NCBI GenBank assembly: GCA_025084515.1
Contig: JAJAGP010000237.1
Location: 62,001-126,000 of the forward strand
DNA length: 64,000 nucleotides
Source of the DNA: Ancistrus triradiatus
Lineage: Eukaryota > Chordata > Actinopteri > Siluriformes > Loricariidae
Direction of reading: 5' to 3'
Below the pieces are notes generated by a model that did not search any database, was not told the DNA's origin, and worked only from the letters and a program-made list of their open reading frames with translations. The position numbers were made by a program, and so were the translations under genes. Positions 11,447 through 22,600 of the stretch are shown piece by piece (the stretch's first letter is position 1; the number at the start of each line of letters is the position of its first letter).

Positions 11447-14400
11447 ATGATGCAAATCTCAGGACTCGATGCTGTGAAATTACTACGACACTGGAACTTG
11501 TGCAGACCCCCAGTAAGACTGTACCAGCTTTCTACTCAGAGTTTGGGAAGACCCAGGAAAAAGCTTTGTAAAAATATATCTCATAGATTCGGTTTACCAG
11601 CTTCTGTGGGCAGAGTTGCAACCCAATTTCTCCATGTACGACCAGCCCATGGACTAGCACTGGTCCCTCGATGTGTTTTTACACAGTGTAGGATCACCAC
11701 AACATCTGCCTTCTACAGCACATCTGCAAGCTCCAAGCGTGCTCCAGAACAAGTGGAAATTAAGCAAAGCGAAATCAAGACCAAGGAAAAACCATCTTCA
11801 GATGACCTTAAAAAGTTTTTGCATCTTGCCTATCCGCAACGCTGGAGACTAACTGGTAACATTCACACCTGCTGTGGTTTCAGTGTCTTTTTGTAATACA
11901 CCATATTGTACAGTCTGTCCATAAGACTTGCATGTTTTACTGCTTATCTGAATGAAAATAAATGAGCACAAGCTCTGTGGGAAATAGGCTTAATATGACA
12001 CGTTTATGTAAACTGTAATACATGCATTATTACTCAGTTGTATTTATAGATTTTTAATGATCCCCTTCAATAACAAGATTTTTTTTTACTATGTTGTAAA
12101 TAATATTACTGTGTGTAGCTATATTCCAAGCTGATTTGGTGCCTTAGACTACAATTTCAAGATTTTTAAAAATATATTGTTCATTACACCTTGAGCTTGT
12201 GATATAATGAGAAAATCTAAACTTTTGTTAGAGTTATTGCTTTTAATTTTATCTTACCTTGTGAAAAGTAACTTTTAAATGGAATCAGCAAAATAGCGCA
12301 GGACATTTTTGTGTATTGTAATAAACATTTATTTAGTCCACCAGGATTGCTAATTCTGTATGTGAAGGTGTTACATCTTTTGCCAGGTAACACACATGTC
12401 TGGTCTTGTTCGTTTTTATGTCCATTTCTAGCTACATTGCTAAGCGATAGGAATAGTACTTCTCTGAGAGTTTGTGCTTATTTATGTATTTAAATGTTTA
12501 TGTATGTCAAACTACGTATACTGGTAATACATGAGATAAACAATAAAACACATACAGTAGCTCATTCAAGATTATCGATCTCTCTACCATAAAACAAATA
12601 CACAGATTACAGTTAAGTTTCTATCACTATTTTAATTTTCTCTAAAGGTTATGACACTTAATGACAAATGGAGAAGATGTGAAGGATAGGAGTAAGAAAA
12701 ACATACAAATCAGCTGGCAGAAATGAATACAAAACACCAAATAAAAACAATTCAGTCAGGCACCAGCAAATGCAACTTTGATGAACAACACCATTTTTAG
12801 ATGACCTGAAAGGATAAAACAGGAGGAAGGAAAAGCACATAAGAAGTAGAACTAGTAAATATAAAACATTTAAACATTCAAATAACAGTAAATTAAATAA
12901 AAAATCTAGCTCTTCACTATGTACACGCTAGGCATCACATCAAATGGAGGCTTGTGAACAGAGTGATAATTTATGGTACAGTTATGACACTTAGACATAT
13001 TTGCTATACATCCATCTAGTGTATAATATACAAATCAGAATTATGTCATTCCCCTATAAACAGCTGTATCATTGGAAATGAAGAGCTCTGTAGTGTCATT
13101 TATGTTATTATAGGAATCGAGCAGGACATTAATGGAACATAACTCAGCAGCACTGCTGTGTCTGATCCAATCGTATCAGCACAACACACACTAACACACC
13201 ATCACCACGTTAGTGTCACTGCAGTGCTGAGAATCCACCACCCAAATAGTACCTGATCTGTGGTGGTCCTTTAGGAGTCCTGAGCATTATTGAACATAGT
13301 AAAAGGGACTAACAAAGTATGTAGAGAACCATATGGACTACAGTCTGTAATTGTAGAATTGCAAAGAGGTCTGTAATTTTCATCATAGGTACACTTCAGC
13401 AAAATATCCATGAAATCACATTGTAGGATTTTTAAAGAATTTAGTTGTAAATTATGGTGGAAAATAAGTATTTAGTCAAAAGATTTGGTTCAACTCAATA
13501 CTTTGTAACATAAACCTTTGTTGGCAATGACAGAGGTCAAACGTTTCCTTTAAGTCTTCACCAGGTTTGCACACACTGTAGCTGGTATTTTGGCCCATTC
13601 CTCCATGCAGATCACCTCTACAGCTCTTTGGTCTTGAGTTTGGAGTCTGACTGTTTGAGGCTGTGGACAGGTGTCTTTTATACAGATAATGAGGTCAAAC
13701 AGGTGCCATTAATACAGATAATGAGTGGAGGACAGAAGAGCTTCCTAAAGAAGAAGTTACAGGTCTGTGAGAGCCAAAAAACTTGCTTGTTTGTGGGTGA
13801 CCAAATACTTATTCTGATTTTGTCTCTCATTGAAGTGTACCTATGATGAAAATTACAGACCTCTCTCGTCTTTCTAAGTAGGAGAACTTACACAATCAGT
13901 GGCTGACTAAATACTTTTTTGCCCCACTGTATTAAGGGCTGACTTAACAGGTGTGTGCAAAAGTTTGACGCTTTGTCAGATGAACCGTTAGTGTTTTAGT
14001 GTTTTTTGTAGGCAATGAATGACTCGTTAGGAAGTTGCTGTAATCCATAGCAACTTGCATTTTAGCTTAGCAATTGAGGGTGTTGAGGACCTTACTCAAG
14101 AGCCCAACATGGTGACTTGTCAGAGCATTCCTTTAATTGACTTGTTTAAGTTCAAGTTGCAAATGTGTGTCATATTTAAGTGTGTTTCCTGTCCATGTTG
14201 TGTTATCAAGTTGCAAAGTGAATGTTACATCACAGTACATTAATTAAATTCCATTTAAATGTGCAGTCTTAAATGCTTGATAGGATGTTTCAAGCTTTAT
14301 TGCCTCATGTCCCATTTTTGTGTCGTTATCTCAATTACCTAACAGCTGGCGTCGGCTTCCTGGTTGTCTCCAGTGCTGTTACAATGTCTGCTCCGTATTT

Positions 14401-16646
14401 CCTGGGTAGAGTGATTGACACAGTCAACACATACTCCGCTGCAGACTACACTGCCTCCCTGACGTCACTGTGCATTATGCTATCAGGGGTTTTCCTGTGT
14501 GGTGGTGCTGCCAATGCTGCACGTGTTTATCTCATGCAGGTTTCAGGTGAGCTCTCAGCATGACCCACAAAGCAAAAACCACATGAAAAGCAAGAAGTTT
14601 ATTTTTTCCTGTTATATCTCCACAATGGAGAAACAATTTCAATACAGACTTAATTATTTCTGGACTTTGTGTAAACCAATGAGAGTAAAACTGGTGTCAC
14701 TGATTCACTGTTTGACTTGAACATGTTCTTGTCTGTGATGGGTTTTGCAGGGCAGCAGATTGTGAGAAACTTGCGCGAGTCCCTTTTTTCCTCGATTTTG
14801 AAGCAGGAGGTGGGATTCTTTGATAAGACTCGCACTGGAGAGCTCATTAACCGCCTTTCGGCAGATGCAGCTCTGGTAGGACATGCGATCACTGACAACT
14901 TGTCTGATGGCCTTCGGGCAGTGGCTCAGGCTGGAGCTGGAGTCAGCATGATGGTGAGTCTCACGCTAACATTAACAGATGCCACAGATTGTTACATTTT
15001 TAAAGGAATACATTTTAAGTTATTCAATCCTGTTCATCTTTAAAATGATGAGTTGTACACTATGTAGAAAAAAACTTTATGCACAACCCAAAAATTTACT
15101 TTTAAAACATGGGTATTAGTGTGGAGTTTGCCTCCCACTTTTGCTGCTACAACAGCATCAACAGCCTTTGTTCCTCTAAAAGGACTGTCCACTAGATTTT
15201 GGAATATAACTGTGAGCTCTTTTGGTGTTCCAGTGCATTTTCAAGGAGTCTCATGGAGTTGAGGTCAGGGTTATGTGCAAGCCTGCCAAGTTCTCAATCA
15301 AAATTGTCAAACCAGTTCTCTATGGAGTTTGTTTAAGGACAGAAACAGAAACCTAGACATGCTTCATACAGAGAGTCACTGGGGTATTCAGTAAAACTAA
15401 TTCTACTGCCACTGTTTGTCTATGGAGGATCCAGAAATGTAAGCTTATATTTTGAGTGTGATACAAGTGAGTGTTGTTGAAAAAGCAGAATTAGAATGGG
15501 TTTCCACAAACTTTTGTTTATAGAGTGTGTATTGATTTGGAGTTTTGCTCACAAAGAATTTATGAAAGTACCTGGGTTTTGTGTGCAACATTGGCCAAGT
15601 CATTTGGAGCGTGGCTAGTGAATACAAATTCTTTACCTTCACTAATGACAACAACTCCTTGTGCCAGTATCTAAGAAGCTTAAGCATGTTCCCACACTGT
15701 AATGTTCCACCACTGTAATATCTGAATTAGGTCCCTTAGTGGTGGCTGATATTTTTTGCATGGTGGTCCAAGTGGCTGGTGCTGTCGCCTCTCAGCTCCA
15801 GAGATCCCCGGTTCAATCCCAGCCTGGATGTCACCTGTGTGGAGTTTGCATGTTCCTTCTGTGTTTGCAGGGGTTTCCTTTGGTTACTCCTGTTACTTTA
15901 CATTCCAATGACATGCATATGGTTAAGTGGTGTCTATAAAATGTTCCGGAGTGTGTATGTGTGTGCGTGTGCTTGTGCCCTCTGATTGAATGGCACTTTG
16001 TCCAGGGTTTGTTTTGTCCCCATGTCGCTGGTTATATATGTAACTAGTATAAGTCAATGAAAAATAGAAAAATAGAAATTAGAAACAGTTCACCTTTCCT
16101 CCTTTCAGTTCTATGTGTCACCCACTCTTGCCACCTTTGTACTGATGATCGTACCTCCGGTGGCTGTCCTTGGTATTATCTATGGAAGATACATACGCGT
16201 CATATCAAAACAGAGACAGGATTCTCTGGCAGAGGCTACACAGGTATGTACCAGGCATGGCTCTGTATAAGCAATATATAAGCAATGGGAAAAGCTGAAT
16301 ACTTTTGGTAAGTCATAGAGATCTCTACTACAATAAAGAGGTTAATGAAATGTTTCTCTGTTAACTTGACTCTGCATTCTATAGCTAGCCGAGGAGAGGA
16401 TCAGTAATTTGCGAACGGTTCGGGCATTTGCAAAAGAGATGACTGAGGTGGAGAAGTATGCAGCAAAGGTGGACCATGTCCTTCACCTTTCAAAGAAGGA
16501 AGCTTGGCTTACCTCTGGTTTCTTTGGAGTTGTACGTCCTATGAAAACATGTTCACACATTCATATTTAAGTCAACAATGAAATAAAAGCAATTAATGTA
16601 CACTTGGACAGATCACAATACAGAGTTTTGAAAATGCACTGTATGG

Positions 16647-16684
<38 letters not shown>

Positions 16685-19600
16685 CGGGCATGAGTGGGAA
16701 CATGATCGTTCTGAGCGTGCTGTATAAAGGTGGGCTGCTGATGGCTAGTGAACACTTGACTGTGGGAGAACTTTCGTCCTTTCTTATGTATGCCTTCTGG
16801 GTGGGCGTCAGCATTGCTGGTGAGGACAAACTAATCCAATGAATACCTCCTGAATACACATGTGTCACAATTTTAATTTAACTGACCACATTTTTGTGCA
16901 CTGTTCATATAAAAGGCTTCAGCTCATTCTATTCAGAACTCATGAAGGGGTTTGGAGCTGGTACTCGCCTATGGGAGCTGATGGAGCGGAAGCCTGAACT
17001 TCCTTTTAATGGTAGACATCATCATTGCCCATACTGTGTTCATACAAAAGAGCATGTTATTTGATCCTAATGAATGTAGTAATGACACAATAATATCATT
17101 GTTTAAATGCCTATCAGATGCCCACTTACAATGTGTCCCATTTGTCTCTCAGAGGGGCTTGTGTTGAGACCAGAGCTGCTGAAAGGATCCCTGGAGTTCA
17201 GTAATGTCTCCTTTGCTTATCCAGCAAGAAAGGACACACCTGTCTTTCAGAATCTAAGTTTGTCTGTGCCAGGTGGCTCAGTGATGGCAGTAGTGGGACC
17301 CAGTGGCTCAGGGAAATCTACTCTGGTGTCCCTTCTGCTCCGTCTTTATGATCCAGACTCAGGTGAACATTAATATTAGGTCCTTACATTTTCACCTTAC
17401 CTCATAAGTAGTCAATCAACCAAATGTTTGTTGTCCGAGGTTTGCTTTGAAGTTTTTCATGATTATGTAACTGCAACAGAAGTGATACTAATAACCATCT
17501 GGTTCATATTTTGTAACCTACATTGTTGGAATCAGTACATACTAGGATCAACATATTTTTTCATGTTTTAATCCACTTATCCCATTCTGAGTCATGGGGC
17601 ATGCACGCTATTGTAGCACTGAGGATTACCCCCCAACCAACTTCCCCTCCCTTTACGCTAGCCCCCAGTCTCGAGTGTGACTCAACCTGGTGGTCTCGAG
17701 TTTAATAGAAATAATTAAGTAGTCAAGTCTAATTTGAACTATAACATCAAGACAAAGTCTAATGTACAGATTGTATGCAAATCTCATACCTACTTCCAAG
17801 ACTTGTACAAGACTTGTAAGGTGTGTCCTGACTAGTACTGCATTCCAATGCACAAGTCAGAATTCCCCTTCAGAAACTTTGTACCCGGTAATCACTAAAC
17901 ATTCATTTTGCATTACTGTGACCTTTCTAAACCCGTGTTGTTTTATGTTCAACAATGTGTTGGTTTCCATTTACAACATCATATGCATGACTTGTGCTTC
18001 ATAAAAGTTTGCTGTAGCCTACTAACCCTTTCATTTTTTTTTTTCCATTTTTGGTATTTTTGGACGGCATAGGTGTAAGACTGTCAGAATTATTACTAAA
18101 TCGTCTAATCACAATGATTAATTTTGAAGTAATTTTTAATACATTTTAAGTAAGACTATCACCATTCATTAAAATCTTCACAATTATGTAGGACTACAGT
18201 AATTTTCCACAGTTGGTAGATTTCTGGAACAAACAAAATGTGAATTGGGTATACTGGGTTGAGGCAACTAAGTTTGAATAAAAGAAAGCACTAAATGTAT
18301 TCATTGAGATGTACAGTGGTGCTTGAAAGTTTGTGAACCCTTTAGAATGTTATATATTTCTGCATAAATATGACCTAAAACATCATCAGATTTTCACACA
18401 AGTCCTAAAAGTAGATAAAGAGAACCCAGTTAAACAAACGAGACAAAAATATTATACTTGGTCATTTATTTATTGAGGAAATGTGCCAATATTACATATT
18501 TGTGAGTGAACCTTTTGCTTTCAGTATCTGGTGTGACCTCCCTGTGCAGCAATAACTGCAACTAAACGTTTCCTGTAACTGTTGATCAGTCCTGCACACC
18601 GGCTTGGGGGAATTTTAGCCCATTCCTCCGTACAGAACAGCTTCAACTCTGGGATTTTGGTGGGTTTTCACATTAACTGCTTGCCTTCAGGTCCTTCCAC
18701 AACATTTCGATTTGATTAAGGTCAGGACTTTGACTTGGCCATTCCAGAACATGAACTTTATTCTTCTTTAACCATTCTTTGGAAGAACAACTTTTGTGCT
18801 TAGGGTTGTTGTCTTGCTGCATGACCCACCTTCTCTTGAGATTCAGCTCATGGACAGATGTCCTGACATTTTACTTTAGACTTCTCTGATATAATTCAGA
18901 ATTCATTGTTCCATCAATGACGGCAAGTCGTCCTGGCACAGATGCAGCAAAAACAGGCCCAAACCATAATACTACCACCACCATGTTTCACAGATGGGAT
19001 AAGGTGCTTATGCTGGAATGCAGGTGTTTCCTTTCTCCAAACAACACTTTTCATTTAAACCAAAAAGTTCTACTTTGGTCTCATCCATCCACAAAACATT
19101 CTTCCAGTAGCTTTCTGGCTTGTCCACGTGATCTTTAGCAAACTGCAGATGAGCAGCAATGTTCTTTTTGGAGAGCAGTGGCTTTCTCCTTGCAACCCTT
19201 CCATGCACACCATTGTTGTTCAGTGTTCTTCTGATGGTGGACTCATGAACATTAACATTAGCCCATGTGAGAGAGGTCTTCAGTTGCTTAGAAGTTACCC
19301 TGGGATCCTTTGTGACCTCGCCAACTATTACATGATACACTTCCACAAATGTGTTGTGAAGAGCAGATTTTGATAGATCCCTGTTCTTTAAATAAAACAG
19401 GGTGCCCACTCACACCTGATTGTCATCCCATTGATTGAAAACACCTGACTCTAATTTCACCTTCAAATTAACTGCTAATCCTAGAGGTTTCACATACTTT
19501 TGTACTCACAAATATGTAATATTGGATCATTTTCCTCAGTAAAGAAATGACCAAGTATAATACTTTTGTCTCATTTGTTTAACTGGGTTCTCTTTATCTA

Positions 19601-22600
19601 CTTTTAGGACTTGTGTGAAAATCTGATGATGTTTTAGGTCATATTTATGCAGAAATATAGAAAATTCTAAAGGGTTCACAAACCTTCAAGCACCACTGTA
19701 ATGGGGTTAACGAAAACATGAAAGTCTGAGCTTCTAACTTGATGCTATAACATGTTTACATGCCATCACTGAGTAATGTTGGTGTATTTTTAGCTGTTTA
19801 GTTAATTCTTTTTTTTTTTGCATGTATGCTAGCAGAATTTAGTTTTTTTATGTTGTCTTTTCCCCCACCCTGACCAGACACTGTCAGAGTATGAGGGAAG
19901 AGAATGCAGCAGTTGTTGATGGGTTTTCCAAGGTGAAAGTCTACGAAGGATGGGCTAGTAGCATAGGCAGTGATTAAGTCAGCTTTGTGTAAAGATGACT
20001 AACAGTACCAGAGATCTCCAGCTCCAAACAGCTCCACAGTACACACCTGGGTAGACTGACAACCTTGGTGAGGTCATGTCTATGCAAGGAGTGATGGGAA
20101 TGGGAAGTACTAAAGGCAGGGATTCTCCAGAAATGCATTGTTAGTTGTTGTAGTAGGACAGGAATAACAGACAAACATTATGCCATGCTCTCCTTCCTTG
20201 TTGTACTTCTTTGTTTTTGTGCAACTCAGTGTTCCTGCAGCGAGGCTGTGTAGAGAAGTTGCTCCTACAGCTGCCACTGTACACGCTAACCTTCAGAACT
20301 ACTTTACAAGTGATTAACTAATGATCTACAAGCCCTGTTGTATTTGCATTGAAGACTACACCTCTGTCTCTGTTTCAGGTGTGGTAACTGTAGATGGCCA
20401 TGACATCCGGGATTTGAATCCTTCTTGGCTGCGGAATCATATTGGAACTGTAAGCCAGGTGAGCAAAGCACAGATACAAAGCTGGAAAGATGTGTGAACA
20501 TAAAATTATTGCTTTGTATCTGTATGACAACATGCCCTGATCTGTGTGTGTGTTTCTTTGTAGGAGCCAGTGCTCTTTTCCTGCTCTATTGCTGAGAACA
20601 TTGCTTATGGTGCAGCAGATCAAAGTCAGGTCACAACGCAGGACATTGTCCGAGCAGCTCAGATAGCTAATGCTCATGACTTCATTAATGGATTCCCCAA
20701 AGGTTTTGACACTGTGGTTGGAGAGAAAGGCGTACTACTGTCAGGTATTTCATATACAGTACAATACGAAAGTCATAGGCCACCATTAGAGTAGATATAC
20801 CATTGCTAAAACATGACCATATATAATTATCTCTTTATTAGAATATAACCAGAAAATACAGGAAATTTGTATGCAATATTTCAAAACTGGAAAAAAAGAG
20901 AAAAAACAAGTTCTGTAGGCTATAGTGGCAAGTATTTAGTGTGACCTGACCTTACACTTGAGCAATAGCAGCATCTGGAAGCTTCATCGGGATGCCAAGT
21001 TGATCCTTCTACAGTCTGAAGAAGCTTGATCAGGAATGGTCTTTTTGGAAGGGTAGCAGCCAAGAAACCAGGTTTTCGGAAGGGGAACAGGTTGAAAAGG
21101 ATTGAAAATGAAGATCAGTGGAAAAGAGTATTATGGAGTCTCAAATAAAAATTTGAAGTTTTGGGGTAAAATTGTTGACAATGTTGTATACAGTTATTAT
21201 ACATTTGCTAAAACAACAACTCTAATGGTGGCCTAAGTCTTTTGCACAGTACAATACCTTTAATTTACCCACTAATAAAAATAAAAACAGGGCAAAATTC
21301 TGTATCATTAATGCATGTCTTCTATGCACAGGTGGACAGAAGCAAAGAATCGCTATTGCAAGGGCCTTGCTAAAGGTAATTCTATCCACTTTACCAGTCC
21401 TATACATTTTGTGTGAAATTATTAAAAATAGATATTTTCCTTGTCTCTGACAGAACCCCAAGATACTGTTATTAGATGAAGCCACAAGGTAAGTTCTCAC
21501 TTGGTACTATTGTACTGCCATCAGCTACACAATTTTAAAGAAATATTACAGGTGTTACACGTTCATGGTGACTTCCTTTTTCTGGACAGTAGAGGTCAGC
21601 GTTGACTTAGTTTTCGGTCTGGGCAGGGTTGACGCGATCATGCATGCACCTGCTTAATCAGACGCGATCGCAAATGTTAAACACCTGCCAGGTTAGATAT
21701 TTAAGACCGCTTTTGAGCTTGGCAGGTGTCGCACCAGTGAAACCTTTCTGCTGCGGCGTTTGATTAGGTGGTATTTTTGTGACCGAGCGCACGTTTGTTA
21801 GGGATAGAAGCTGGCTGGTGGTTTGAAGACCGTCAGCGATTGTAGAGACCCAAGGTACCCTGGTTAGGGCTTAGAAGCAAGTGTAGGGTCAGAGTCTGCA
21901 AGCTTCGCCCCCGCCATGTACTGCATGCTGTCATATACATCAATCTACCAAAACTTTCAATCCAAATAGTCCATAACAATCTTGTAGTTGATGTTACACG
22001 TCAAATTAAAGTCCACGTCAATGTTGTTCCTCCTCAGACCACTGTTAGTAGATACTGACAAGGAACATCGCACATCCTCAGGTCTCTCCTCCTGAGTGTT
22101 TCTGCCACATCCAACACACCTGATGATCACATACCAACCAATCCCCGAGCTTAACATGGTCCTGTAACCTGATAATCAACATAATTTATTTGGTCTGTGT
22201 GTGGTTTCAGTTTTTGGGGGGCTTAGTGTAAATACAATAATAGTAAGTGCACTCACTTGAAATGACACAGCTTTAACTAATTGTGTTTATATAGGAGAGA
22301 CAAAAGATCATTTCTAACCTCAGACAAATCATGCCTACTATGCTGAAATAGACTAGAAAGTACAGCCAGCTGTGTGGGCATTCAAGTAGTGAATCACATT
22401 GCTATATGAAAGTAGATGTTGGTGTTATTTTTAGCCACTTCTGTATTCCAACTAATTTTTGTTTTGCATTTACATTTATAGCATTTAGCAGACGTCCTTA
22501 TTCAGGGCGACTTACAATTGATACTGTATTAGAATCTGTGAGTTAACGTCTTTCTGAGTGTGCCAACAACGTTTTTGAACCTTGGACCTTCTGGTTCAGA

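Larger units (their letters stand above)
11856..14345 (+). other. abcb10 intron 1
   Basis: Intron of about 2.5 kb. 11856-13130 is AT-rich with no recognised feature. 13140-14118 holds a MITE fragment, a deleted Tc1-like element and a worn SINE fragment, listed separately. The acceptor at 14345 is weak in pyrimidines (acctaacag), but phase and protein similarity fix it. Confidence 0.7.

Noticed and set aside
16567..16868. Minus-strand frames with His-Thr runs near abcb10 exon 6
   Set aside because: They translate the (TG)n repeat in antisense.
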